Shown here piece after piece: positions 8,128-15,971 of a DNA stretch of 21,556 nt; within the stretch, counting starts at the first letter, position 1, and every line of letters begins with the position of its first letter. Source of the stretch: Alg239-R122 sp041746135. GTDB lineage: Bacteria > Pseudomonadota > Alphaproteobacteria > Sphingomonadales > Sphingomonadaceae. The position numbers were made by a program, and so were the translations under genes. The notes beneath the pieces were generated by a model. That model made no database searches. It had not been told where the DNA came from and saw only the letters and a list, made by a program, of their open reading frames with translations. The DNA lies in contig JBGTHQ010000018.1 of the NCBI GenBank assembly GCA_041746135.1, forward strand, positions 1 through 21,556, given 5' to 3'.

Positions 8128-8666
8128 TTGGCGACCTGTCTTTATACGCTAACCTGGGGAGCCGCCGCTGGATCGTGCCGGTACTCGGTGCATTTAAAGA
8201 GGATGGCAAAATTCGCTTTGCGCAAATTACGCACCGGCTTTCTCTCGGTTCGGAAAGCCTGAAAAGAACCTTGGATGCATTGATCCTGATGGGCTGGGTC
8301 GAACGCAACACAGGATATGGTCATCCGCTACGCCCCGAGTATCTGTTGACGGATCAGGGAGTGAAAGTCTCGAAAATAGCATCCGATATATCCATCGCGC
8401 TCTGCCAGTTGAAACTGGAACCTTCGCATATGACGCGCTGGTCCTATCCGTTGCTAGTTGCAATAATGTCAGGCAATCACCGTTTTTCCGATCTGGAAGC
8501 GGCTTTGCAAGCAGCCTCTCCACGCGCGCTGACCCAAAGCCTCAAAAAACTTGTAGAATCTGGACTGGTCTTGCGTACCGTCGAAAATGCCTATCCACCC
8601 CAAACGCACTATGCCCTTGCCGGTAGGGGCAGGATGCTGGCCAAAACACTGGTATCCGAAAACTAG
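8121..8666 (+). CDS. HxlR-type winged-helix regulator with two tandem domains
   Basis: The 181-residue protein consists of two related winged-helix units. The first (about 15-90) has RRWIVPVLGAF, a recognition-helix region LGSESLKRTLDALILMGWVER and LTDQG. The second (about 105-178) repeats the plan with TRWSYPLLVAI, SPRALTQSLKKLVESGLVLR and YALAGRG. HxlR proteins usually have one such unit and act as dimers; here a single chain may supply both halves. The only cysteine is Cys95 in the linker, so the N-terminal redox cysteine of YodB-type regulators is absent. The start is fixed by an in-frame stop at 8109-8111, there is no Shine-Dalgarno sequence, and the mRNA may be leaderless. It is divergent from the VOC gene, its likely target, and its stop overlaps the ada stop. 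Confidence 0.82.
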   Translation: MSIGDLSLYANLGSRRWIVPVLGAFKEDGKIRFAQITHRLSLGSESLKRTLDALILMGWVERNTGYGHPLRPEYLLTDQGVKVSKIASDISIALCQLKLEPSHMTRWSYPLLVAIMSGNHRFSDLEAALQAASPRALTQSLKKLVESGLVLRTVENAYPPQTHYALAGRGRMLAKTLVSEN

Positions 8667-9688
8667 CCGGGTTTTTCCCGGTCCAACAACTTGCGTTTGA
8701 TCTCCAGCCCATAGGCATAGCCGCCCAGCGACCCGTCGCTGGCGATGACGCGGTGGCACGGGATCAGTACCGCCACATTGTTGGCGCCGTTGGCGGATCC
8801 TGCCGCACGATAGGCTTTGGGACGCCCCACTGCAGCAGCCAGCTGTGCATAGGTGCGCGTTTCGCCGGCCGGAATGCGCTGCAATTCATGCCAGACCGCT
8901 TCCTGAAAGGCCGTGCCCTGTATGTCCAGCGGAATAGTGCGTGCTTCACCGGGTTTCTCAATGGCAGCAATGACGGTTTCCAGCTGGGCAGCAAATTCGC
9001 TGCCGCCCTCTTCCAGCTGGGCTTCGGGGAACCGTTTTTGAAGGTCAGCCTCGCTTTCCTCAAACGATAGTCTGCACACGCCTTTTGCGGTGGCGGCCAC
9101 CAGCATTCTGCCGAGATAGGTGCTGACAACACTCCACTGTATTGTGACGCCAGCGCCCCCGTTCTTCCATGCGCTCGGCGTCATTCCCAACCTCTTTTCG
9201 TTTTCGGCATAAAATCTTGACGGTCCCGAATATCCCGCGTCATATATCGCATCGGTCACCCGGGCTGCGCCCTCCAGCGCATGCTGCGCCCGTTCGGCGC
9301 GCAAAGCACGGGCATAGCCAGCGGGTGACAGACCGATTGCGCGCTTGAACAGTTTCTGCAGATGCGTAGATGAATAGCCGGTAAGCGTCGCCAATTCATC
9401 CAGCTTTGGCTGCGCATCCATAGACCGGATAGCATCGATCACGCATTTTATCGCCGCTTCGTCCCGGGCCACATCGTCAGGGCGGCATCTCTTGCAGGGC
9501 CGGAGCCCCGCCTCCCGCGCATCCCCGGCTTGCGCAAAAAACCGGACATTGCAGCGCAGCGGATGCCGCGCCGCGCACGAGGGCCTGCAATATATCCCGG
9601 TGCTCAGCACGCCCGTCACAAACTGTCCGTCATAACCGCGGTCGCGCCGCATTACGGCAGCCCAGGCTTGCGCGTCATCTATCGCCAT
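8663..9688 (-). CDS. ada: Ada: methylphosphotriester/O6-methylguanine-DNA methyltransferase and transcriptional activator
   Basis: Ada removes methyl groups from alkylated DNA to its own cysteines and, once methylated, activates repair genes. All three parts are present in the 341-residue protein: an N-terminal zinc domain with Cys34, Cys38, Cys65 and Cys68 (CRPSC ... CKRC), an AraC-type helix-turn-helix (about 90-175, LDELATLTGYSSTHLQKLFKRAIGLSPAGY), and a C-terminal methyltransferase domain with IPCHRV (Cys311 accepts the O6-methyl group). The positions run close to E. coli Ada. I chose the ATG at 9688 because GAAGAA lies just upstream and homologues start a few residues before the DDAQAW-like stretch; an ATG at 9703 is also possible. 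The gene is convergent with the HxlR regulator, with stop codons overlapping. The 260 bases upstream, shared with the atp promoter region, show no clear Ada box. Confidence 0.94.
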   Translation of the reverse strand: MAIDDAQAWAAVMRRDRGYDGQFVTGVLSTGIYCRPSCAARHPLRCNVRFFAQAGDAREAGLRPCKRCRPDDVARDEAAIKCVIDAIRSMDAQPKLDELATLTGYSSTHLQKLFKRAIGLSPAGYARALRAERAQHALEGAARVTDAIYDAGYSGPSRFYAENEKRLGMTPSAWKNGGAGVTIQWSVVSTYLGRMLVAATAKGVCRLSFEESEADLQKRFPEAQLEEGGSEFAAQLETVIAAIEKPGEARTIPLDIQGTAFQEAVWHELQRIPAGETRTYAQLAAAVGRPKAYRAAGSANGANNVAVLIPCHRVIASDGSLGGYAYGLEIKRKLLDREKPG

Positions 9689-9721
9689 AATTTCTTCGTG
9701 CATATTTTTCATATTAAGCAC

Positions 9722-9949
9722 AGATACCCGATACTTGCATTCCCGGCGTCCCGTTTCTTGCGTTCAAACCAAAAAACTGCGATCGGCGCGCGGCGATACG
9801 CAATGTACTGGGGCCGGAACAAATTGATACGAAAGCCCGTCTTGCAATGCAACATAGTGCATGCTAGCAGCCGCGCGAGACACGGCGCTTCAGATGGACG
9901 CCAGCGGGCAGGCTTGCCCATTATTTTGTGATATAAAAGGATGCGACGC
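9722..9949. other. Intergenic region between ada and the atp operon
   Basis: This divergent interval must contain the promoters of ada and atpHAGDC, but I could not pick a convincing -35/-10 pair for either. It contains small symmetrical sequences, TTGCAATGCAA (9842-9852) and TGCTAGCA (9862-9869), that could be regulatory. No tRNA, small gene or terminator is evident. Confidence 0.35.
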
Positions 9950-10504
9950 GTGGACAGTTCCAGCGGAATTCAGGCCAGTTTAGCGGGACGTTACGCCACG
10001 GCGCTGTTCAATCTGGCGACCGAGAAAAACGCTCTGGAATCCGTCGAGGCCAGCCTTTCGACTTTGCGCGGTGCGCTGAACGATTCGGAGGATTTTGCGG
10101 CCCTGACGCAAAGCCAGATCGTTACCCGCGACGAAGCGGTCAGAACCGTCGCCGCGCTCGGCAAACCGATGCAGCTCGATCCGATCACGCAGAACTTTTT
10201 GGGTGTACTGGCCGAAAACGGCCGCCTCGACCAGCTTGGCGCCGCCCTCGCCGCATTCGAAACAATGTTGGCCGATCACCGGGGCGAAGTGACGGCACAA
10301 GTCACATCGGCATTCCCGCTCAAGCCCGCACAGATCAAGGAAATCGGCGCGCAGCTGAAAAGCCGCGCGGGCCGTGACGTCAAAGTAGAAACACATGTCG
10401 ATCCCGAAATTCTCGGCGGGCTTATCGTAAGGATGGGCAGCCAGATGATCGATTCCAGCATTAAGACCCGTCTCAATACGCTATCGCAAGCGATGAAAGG
10501 CTAA
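9950..10504 (+). CDS. atpH: F0F1 ATP synthase subunit delta
   Basis: Delta forms the peripheral-stalk connection between the F1 head and subunit b. The 184-residue protein shows the OSCP/delta family pattern: GIQASLAGRYATALFNLA at the N-terminus, an acidic helical middle, and the C-terminal DPEILGGLIVRMGSQMIDSSIKTRLNTLSQAM signature. I chose the GTG at 9950 rather than the ATG at 9941, because AAGGA sits seven to eight bases before the GTG but directly abuts the ATG, and the resulting N-terminus (MDSSSGIQ) is like that of related proteins. It is the first gene of the operon, eleven bases before atpA. Confidence 0.94.
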   Translation: MDSSSGIQASLAGRYATALFNLATEKNALESVEASLSTLRGALNDSEDFAALTQSQIVTRDEAVRTVAALGKPMQLDPITQNFLGVLAENGRLDQLGAALAAFETMLADHRGEVTAQVTSAFPLKPAQIKEIGAQLKSRAGRDVKVETHVDPEILGGLIVRMGSQMIDSSIKTRLNTLSQAMKG

Positions 10505-10515
10505 GAAGAAGCACC

Positions 10516-12045
10516 ATGGATATTCGCGCAGCAGAAATTTCAAAGGTCATCAAGGACCAGATCGCCAATTTCGGCACAGAAGCCACCGTCTCCGAAGTCG
10601 GCTCGGTTCTCTCCGTCGGTGACGGTATCGCCCGTATCCACGGGCTCGACAAGGTTCAGGCCGGCGAGATGGTCGAATTTGCGAACGGCGTACAGGGCAT
10701 GGCGCTCAACCTCGAAGCCGACAATGTCGGCGTCGTGATTTTCGGCTCCGATGCCGAGATCAAGGAAGGCGACATGGTCAAGCGGACCGGTACGATCGTC
10801 GACGTTCCAGTAGGCAAAGGCTTGCTCGGCCGCGTGGTCGACGGTCTCGGCAATCCGATCGACGGCAAAGGCCCGATCGAATATACCGAACGCCAGCGCG
10901 TCGAACAAAAAGCGCCGGGCATCATCCCGCGCAAATCGGTGCACGAGCCCATGCAGACCGGCCTGAAAGCCATCGACGCCCTCGTTCCCGTCGGCCGCGG
11001 CCAGCGCGAACTGATTATCGGCGATCGCCAGACCGGCAAGACCGCCGTTGCCATCGACGCGTTCATCAACCAGAAAGAGATTAACGCGGGCGATGATGAG
11101 TCGAAGAAACTCTATTGCATCTATGTCGCGATCGGCCAGAAACGCTCGACCGTGGCGCAGATCGTGCGTCAGCTCGAGGAAAACGGCGCAATGGAATATT
11201 CCATCGTCGTCGCCGCGACCGCATCCGAACCGGCGCCGCTGCAGTTTCTGGCACCCTATACCGGCTGCACCATGGGCGAATATTTCCGCGATAATGGCAT
11301 GCACTCGCTGATCGTCTATGACGATCTGTCGAAACAGGCTGTCGCTTATCGCCAGATGTCGTTGCTGCTGCGCCGTCCTCCGGGCCGCGAAGCTTATCCC
11401 GGCGACGTTTTTTATCTGCACTCCCGTCTGCTCGAACGTGCCGCGAAAATGAACGAAGACAACGGTTCCGGCTCAATGACCGCGCTGCCGATCATCGAAA
11501 CGCAGGCCGGTGACGTATCCGCCTATATCCCGACCAACGTAATTTCGATCACCGATGGCCAGATATTCCTCGAAACCGAGCTGTTCTATCAGGGTATCCG
11601 CCCCGCCATCAACGTCGGCCTGTCAGTGTCGCGTGTGGGTTCGGCTGCGCAGACCAAGGCGATGAAGAAAGTGTCGGGTTCGATCAAACTGGAGCTTGCG
11701 CAATATCGCGAGATGGCGGCATTCGCGCAGTTCGGTTCCGATCTCGATGCCTCGACCCAGAAACTGCTCAATCGTGGTGCGCGTCTGACCGAATTGCTGA
11801 AACAGGCACAGTTCAGCCCGCTGCCGTTCGAGGAACAGACAGTCTCGATCTTTGCCGGTACCAACGGCTATATCGATCCCATCGCCGTCGACCGGGTCAC
11901 CGAATATGAAGAAATGATGCTGTCCTTCATGCGCCACGATCACGAAGATATTCTGAACGATATCCGCGAGAGCAAGGATCTGAAAGACGATGTGAAGGCC
12001 AGACTGGTGGACGCACTCGATTCATTCGGCAAGTCTTTTGCCTAA
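10516..12045 (+). CDS. atpA: F0F1 ATP synthase subunit alpha
   Basis: Alpha is the regulatory nucleotide-binding subunit of the F1 hexamer. It is 509 residues long, normal for alphaproteobacteria. It has the N-terminal beta-barrel region, Walker A GDRQTGKT with Lys175 at the canonical position, and the ATP synthase alpha/beta signature near the C-terminal part of the nucleotide domain (PAINVGLSVSRVGSAAQ, about 357-374), where the arginine finger lies. It is second in atpHAGDC. It is followed by a 113-base gap to atpG, which is unusually long for this operon and contains a repeat element. Confidence 0.98.
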   Translation: MDIRAAEISKVIKDQIANFGTEATVSEVGSVLSVGDGIARIHGLDKVQAGEMVEFANGVQGMALNLEADNVGVVIFGSDAEIKEGDMVKRTGTIVDVPVGKGLLGRVVDGLGNPIDGKGPIEYTERQRVEQKAPGIIPRKSVHEPMQTGLKAIDALVPVGRGQRELIIGDRQTGKTAVAIDAFINQKEINAGDDESKKLYCIYVAIGQKRSTVAQIVRQLEENGAMEYSIVVAATASEPAPLQFLAPYTGCTMGEYFRDNGMHSLIVYDDLSKQAVAYRQMSLLLRRPPGREAYPGDVFYLHSRLLERAAKMNEDNGSGSMTALPIIETQAGDVSAYIPTNVISITDGQIFLETELFYQGIRPAINVGLSVSRVGSAAQTKAMKKVSGSIKLELAQYREMAAFAQFGSDLDASTQKLLNRGARLTELLKQAQFSPLPFEEQTVSIFAGTNGYIDPIAVDRVTEYEEMMLSFMRHDHEDILNDIRESKDLKDDVKARLVDALDSFGKSFA

Positions 12046-12061
12046 TCTATCAATATCATAC

Positions 12062-12142
12062 CGTCATTCCGGCGAAAGCCGGAATCTTCTTTGCATTGGC
12101 ATGCCAAGTTGCAGGAGATCCCGGATCAAGTCCGCGATGACG
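12062..12142. repeat. Palindromic intergenic repeat inside the atp operon
   Basis: An 81-base element is bounded by the inverted ends CGTCAT (12062-12067) and ATGACG (12137-12142). It contains three nested symmetries: an eight-base-pair hairpin, ATTCCGGC/GCCGGAAT, with a GAAA tetraloop (12066-12085), a perfect 12-base palindrome, TTGGCATGCCAA (12096-12107), and a short CGGA/TCCG stem (12122-12134). The ends and the CCGGCGAAAGCCGG / CGGATCAAGTCCG parts resemble a dispersed repeat common between genes of sphingomonads and related alphaproteobacteria, here with some decay on the right arm (CCGCG where a perfect arm would read CCGGG). I know this family from experience and have not searched for copies; only one copy is seen in this window. 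Confidence 0.75.
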
Positions 12143-12158
12143 AATTTAGAGGTTCGTC

Positions 12159-13034
12159 ATGGCTAGTCTCAAAGAACTCAAAGGCCGGATCGCCTCGGTC
12201 AAATCGACCCAGAAGATCACCAAGGCGAAGCAGATGGTCGCTGCTGCCAAGCTGCGCAAGGCGCAGGCCGCGGCCGAAGCGGCACGTCCCTATGCCGAAC
12301 GGCTGGAAAACGTGATGGCTTCGCTGGCGTCCAAAGTGACGATCAGTGAATCCTCGCCGAAACTTCTGGCCGGAACCGGCAAGGACGATACCCACCTCTT
12401 GATCGTCTGCAATTCCGATCGCGGCCTGGCCGGCGCTTTCAACGCCAACATCGTCAAGGCCGCCCGCGCCAGAGCAAAGAAACTCGAAGAACAGGGCAAG
12501 AAAGTCCTGTTCTATCTCGTCGGCCGCAAGGGTCGCCCGGTCATCAAACGCGAATATCCCGACCAGATCGTCAAGCATTTCGACACCAGCGGCCCCAAGG
12601 CCCCCGGTTTCGAAGAAGCCAAGGCGATCGCCGAAGAGGTCATGATGATGTTCGACGAAGGCCAGTTCGACGTGGCCCACCTGTTCTATTCGGAGTTTAA
12701 ATCCGCGCTGGTGCAGGATCCTGTGGGTCGGCAGATTATTCCGGTGGCGCTGGACGCGGCAGAAGCACCCGACTCCGCCGCGGCTGTGGAATACGAGCCC
12801 GACGAGGAAGAAATTCTCGCCGAATTGCTGCCCCGCAACGTCACCATCCAGATTTTCGGCGCATTGCTCGAAAACAACGCATCCGAACAGGGCGCGTCGA
12901 TGACCGCGATGGACAATGCGACCCGCAATGCCGGCGACCTGATCGACGATCTTACCATAGTATATAACCGCAGCCGTCAGGCGGCAATCACCACCGAACT
13001 CATCGAAATCATCTCCGGCGCGGAAGCGCTGTAA
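12159..13034 (+). CDS. atpG: F0F1 ATP synthase subunit gamma
   Basis: Gamma is the central rotating shaft of F1. The 291-residue protein begins with the conserved ASLKELKGRIASVKSTQKIT N-terminal helix and ends with the paired helix, carrying MTAMDNATRNAGDLIDDL and YNRSRQAAITTELIEIISGA, that completes the coiled coil. The middle carries the usual Rossmann-like domain (LLIVCNSDRGLAGAFNANI). AGAGG lies about seven bases upstream of the ATG. A short acidic insertion near 205-225 (EAPDSAAAVEYEPDEEE) is typical of alphaproteobacterial members. It lies directly downstream of the repeat element and 27 bases before atpD. Confidence 0.97.
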   Translation: MASLKELKGRIASVKSTQKITKAKQMVAAAKLRKAQAAAEAARPYAERLENVMASLASKVTISESSPKLLAGTGKDDTHLLIVCNSDRGLAGAFNANIVKAARARAKKLEEQGKKVLFYLVGRKGRPVIKREYPDQIVKHFDTSGPKAPGFEEAKAIAEEVMMMFDEGQFDVAHLFYSEFKSALVQDPVGRQIIPVALDAAEAPDSAAAVEYEPDEEEILAELLPRNVTIQIFGALLENNASEQGASMTAMDNATRNAGDLIDDLTIVYNRSRQAAITTELIEIISGAEAL

Positions 13035-13061
13035 AGCTGTAAGAAGGCAAGGACACACATC

Positions 13062-14507
13062 ATGGCAACATCCAAAAGCACAGGCAAAATCAGCCAGATT
13101 ATCGGCGCCGTCGTCGACGTTACGTTCGAAGGCGAAATGCCCGCAATTCTGAATGCGCTGGAGACCGACAATAACGGCAAGCGCCTCGTCCTCGAAGTGG
13201 CGCAGCATCTGGGCGAAAACACCGTGCGCACGATCGCCATGGACGCGACCGAAGGCCTGACCCGCGGCCAGGACGTGCGCGATACCGGCAGCCAGATCAT
13301 GATGCCCGTCGGCCCCGAAACGCTCGGCCGGATCATGAATGTGATAGGCGAGCCGATCGACGAACTCGGCCCGATCAATGCCAAGGCGACCGCGCCGATC
13401 CATGCCGAAGCGCCTCCGTTCGTGGACCAGTCCACCGAAAGCAACATTCTGGTCACCGGCATCAAGGTCATCGACCTGCTCGCGCCGTATGCGAGAGGCG
13501 GCAAGATCGGCCTGTTCGGCGGCGCTGGCGTGGGCAAGACCGTGCTGATTCAGGAACTGATCAACAATATCGCCAAGGGCCATGGCGGTACGTCGGTTTT
13601 CGCCGGCGTGGGCGAACGTACCCGTGAGGGTAACGATCTCTATCACGAATTTCTCGACGCCGATGTGATCGCCAAGGATGAGAACGGCAATGCGACCCCC
13701 GAAGGGTCCAAGGTTGCTTTGGTCTATGGCCAGATGAACGAGCCTCCGGGTGCGCGTGCACGTGTTGCCCTGTCGGGTCTCACCATCGCCGAATATTTCC
13801 GCGATGTCGAAGGCCAGGACGTTCTGTTCTTCGTCGACAATATCTTCCGCTTCACGCAGGCCGGCGCCGAAGTGTCCGCACTTCTGGGCCGTATCCCTTC
13901 CGCCGTGGGCTATCAGCCGACACTGTCGACCGACATGGGCCAGTTGCAGGAACGCATCACATCGACCAACAAGGGCTCGATCACATCGATTCAGGCCGTG
14001 TATGTGCCGGCCGATGACTTGACCGACCCTGCCCCGGCAACCTCGTTTGCCCACCTTGACGCAACCACCGTTCTGAACCGCGCAATTTCCGAACTCGGCA
14101 TCTATCCCGCTGTGGATCCGCTCGATTCGACCAGCCGCGTTCTCGAACCGCGCGTTGTCGGCGAAGAGCATTACCAGACCGCCCGGAAAGTTCAGGAAAC
14201 GCTGCAAAAATACAAGTCGCTGCAGGATATCATCGCCATTCTGGGCATGGACGAACTGTCGGAAGAAGACAAACTCACAGTTGCCCGTGCGCGCAAGATC
14301 CAGAAATTCCTGTCGCAGCCTTTCCACGTGGCCGAAGTCTTTACCGGTATTTCCGGCAAGTTTGTCGACCTTGAAGACACCATCAAATCGTTCAAGGCGG
14401 TTGTCGACGGCGAATATGACCATCTGCCCGAAAACGCTTTCTACATGGTCGGCGGTATCGACGAAGCGATGGAAAAAGGCAAGAAAATGGCGGCGGAAGC
14501 GGCTTAA
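13062..14507 (+). CDS. atpD: F0F1 ATP synthase subunit beta
   Basis: Beta is the catalytic subunit, making ATP from ADP and phosphate. The 481-residue product has Walker A GGAGVGKT with Lys159, the catalytic-glutamate region GERTREGNDLYHE, Walker B VLFFVDNIFRF, and the PAINVGL-equivalent segment YPAVDPLDSTSR. The DELSEEDKL motif near 405 is the DELSEED lever that contacts gamma. Length and motifs are fully normal. It is fourth in the operon, with atpC 46 bases downstream. Confidence 0.98.
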   Translation: MATSKSTGKISQIIGAVVDVTFEGEMPAILNALETDNNGKRLVLEVAQHLGENTVRTIAMDATEGLTRGQDVRDTGSQIMMPVGPETLGRIMNVIGEPIDELGPINAKATAPIHAEAPPFVDQSTESNILVTGIKVIDLLAPYARGGKIGLFGGAGVGKTVLIQELINNIAKGHGGTSVFAGVGERTREGNDLYHEFLDADVIAKDENGNATPEGSKVALVYGQMNEPPGARARVALSGLTIAEYFRDVEGQDVLFFVDNIFRFTQAGAEVSALLGRIPSAVGYQPTLSTDMGQLQERITSTNKGSITSIQAVYVPADDLTDPAPATSFAHLDATTVLNRAISELGIYPAVDPLDSTSRVLEPRVVGEEHYQTARKVQETLQKYKSLQDIIAILGMDELSEEDKLTVARARKIQKFLSQPFHVAEVFTGISGKFVDLEDTIKSFKAVVDGEYDHLPENAFYMVGGIDEAMEKGKKMAAEAA

Positions 14508-14553
14508 CACATTAGCCCGTCTCCTATCGGAAATGGGTTTTAAGGCAGATGAT

Positions 14554-14811
14554 ATGGCATTGCATTTCGAACTCGTAACACCTGAAAAACTCGTCCGTTC
14601 GGAAGAGGTCTATATGGTGCAGGTTCCCGGCTCCGAGGGAGAATTCGGTGTGCTCGAAGGGCATGCGCCGCTGATGTCGACCATGCGCAACGGCGCGGTC
14701 AGCATCTTCAAGGCGGAAAATTCCGAAGCCGAGATTATCGAGATCGAAGGCGGCTTTGCCGAGGTCAACGAAAAGGGCCTGACCATCCTCGCGGAAAAAA
14801 TCGCGGCCTGA
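14554..14811 (+). CDS. atpC: F0F1 ATP synthase subunit epsilon, short form
   Basis: Epsilon couples the gamma shaft to the c-ring. Only 85 residues are encoded, corresponding to the N-terminal beta-sandwich domain (LHFELVTPEKLVRSEEV, PGSEGEFGVLEGHAPLMSTMRNG, GGFAEVNEKGLTILAEK). The C-terminal two-helix domain, which inhibits ATP hydrolysis in E. coli and Bacillus and brings typical proteins to about 130-140 residues, is missing. The gene ends cleanly in a stop followed by a terminator, so this is a short form and not a visible frameshift. The ATG at 14554 has AAGG at a suitable distance; the in-frame ATG at 14533 has none. It is the last gene of the operon. Confidence 0.93.
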   Translation: MALHFELVTPEKLVRSEEVYMVQVPGSEGEFGVLEGHAPLMSTMRNGAVSIFKAENSEAEIIEIEGGFAEVNEKGLTILAEKIAA

Positions 14812-14838
14812 TCGGTCTCACAATTTTACGTTTCCCGG

Positions 14839-14866
14839 ACGGCGCGATGCTTATCGCGCCGTTTCT
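14839..14866 (+). terminator. Intrinsic terminator of the atp operon
   Basis: A perfect ten-base-pair stem (ACGGCGCGAT 14839-14848 with ATCGCGCCGT 14853-14862) around a GCTT loop is followed by a T-rich tail. It begins 28 bases after the atpC stop and also spans the stop codon of the converging transporter gene. Confidence 0.8.
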
Positions 14867-15780
14867 TCTGCCAGTTGCACCGGTTTGCGGCGGCTGTAGC
14901 GCCACAGGAACAATCCGCTGCCGATAATCAGCGCCGCGCCGCCAAGCGATATCGCGTCGGGATAATCGTTGTAGAAAAGAACGCCGATGATAATGGCCAT
15001 CAGCAACTGGACATAGACCATCGGCGCAATCGCAGCCGCAGAGGCGCGTATGGTCGCTAGATAGACGATCATGTGGCTGAATGACGCCGTAATCGCCACC
15101 AGCGTGCAGATCGCCAGAACATGCCAATTGAGCGGGGGAACGTGCAATGGTTCGAACCCGCTGAAATGACCCAGCACTGCGGCCACGACCAGAAACGGCG
15201 CCGCAATGGACGCAATCAGGAACTGCATGAGCAGCACCGAGCCGGCATTCGATACCGCACGGTTGTAAATCATTACGAATGCCATGCCGAATGCCGCGAT
15301 CAGCGGCAATATCGCGGGCCATCCCAATGTCGCGATATTGGGCCGCAGCACGATGATGACGCCGATAAAGGCAATTATCGTCACGCCCCATGTAACCGCG
15401 CCCGCCCGTTCCTTTAGCAACCATGCGGATATCAGCGCGGTCAGCATGGGGTTGACGAACATGATCGCGGTCGCTTCGGCCAGCGGCATCAGGAAAATGC
15501 TCGAAAAAAAACACAAGGTAGCCAGTGCGACGAAAAACCCGCGCGCCAGTTGCGCGCCTGGCCGCGGCAGACGAAAGCCCGTCCTGCCCTCGCGCAGCAA
15601 TAACAGGATGCCAAGGCCCGCGGCGCCGATGGTGTAGCGCAAGGCGGCGACGGCAGTTCCCGGCCATTCCCCACTCAGCGATTTCATGAATCCGTCGCCA
15701 ACCGACAGACAGGAAAATCCGATCAGCGCCAGCACCATGCCCTGCGCGATATTATCCTGTGGCTTCGGGGTTGCGCTCAT
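14851..15780 (-). CDS. EamA/DMT-family transporter
   Basis: The 309-residue protein is strongly hydrophobic throughout, with about ten predicted transmembrane helices arranged as two EamA repeats (first about 12-140, second about 155-295). Short charged loops and a basic C-terminal tail (RYSRRKPVQ) complete it. This matches the drug/metabolite transporter superfamily (S-adenosylmethionine-transporter-like and RhaT/YdcZ-like relatives). The substrate cannot be told from sequence. The ATG at 15780 has GGAGG about twelve bases upstream, slightly far. It converges on the atp operon and diverges from cpaF, with 191 bases between the two starts. Confidence 0.9.
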   Translation of the reverse strand: MSATPKPQDNIAQGMVLALIGFSCLSVGDGFMKSLSGEWPGTAVAALRYTIGAAGLGILLLLREGRTGFRLPRPGAQLARGFFVALATLCFFSSIFLMPLAEATAIMFVNPMLTALISAWLLKERAGAVTWGVTIIAFIGVIIVLRPNIATLGWPAILPLIAAFGMAFVMIYNRAVSNAGSVLLMQFLIASIAAPFLVVAAVLGHFSGFEPLHVPPLNWHVLAICTLVAITASFSHMIVYLATIRASAAAIAPMVYVQLLMAIIIGVLFYNDYPDAISLGGAALIIGSGLFLWRYSRRKPVQLAEETAR

Positions 15781-15797
15781 CGTGCTGGTTGTCCTCC

Positions 15798-15805
15798 ATG
15801 GTTAA
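15798..15805 (-). promoter_or_regulatory. CtrA-type motif upstream of cpaF and the transporter
   Basis: ATGGTTAA on the plus strand reads TTAACCAT on the minus strand, the exact short form of the CtrA recognition motif described in alphaproteobacteria. A one-mismatch copy, ATGGTTAC, lies at 15853-15860 in the same divergent gap. An 8-mer of this kind occurs by chance, so this is a candidate only. Confidence 0.35.
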
Positions 15806-15971
15806 TAAAATCGCCGCAAAACCGGCAATGCCGCAGTCCCCTTGGCAAAATAATGGTTACCAAGCCATCAATTTTCACGCGCGATTAGTGAATTGGTAAA
15901 GTTTGACCGCTATTCCCGTTCCATACGGTGACACACACCCTGAAGCATAAGCACAGAACTGGTAGATTGTT

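Noticed and set aside
9722..9949. Possible tRNA or small RNA in the ada-atpH gap
   Set aside because: No cloverleaf arms, T-loop motif or terminator were found; only short palindromes are present.
12126..14510. A 794-codon antisense open frame across atpG and atpD
   Set aside because: It mirrors two highly conserved genes in a GC-rich genome; its translation shows no domain pattern and only arises from codon bias on the other strand.
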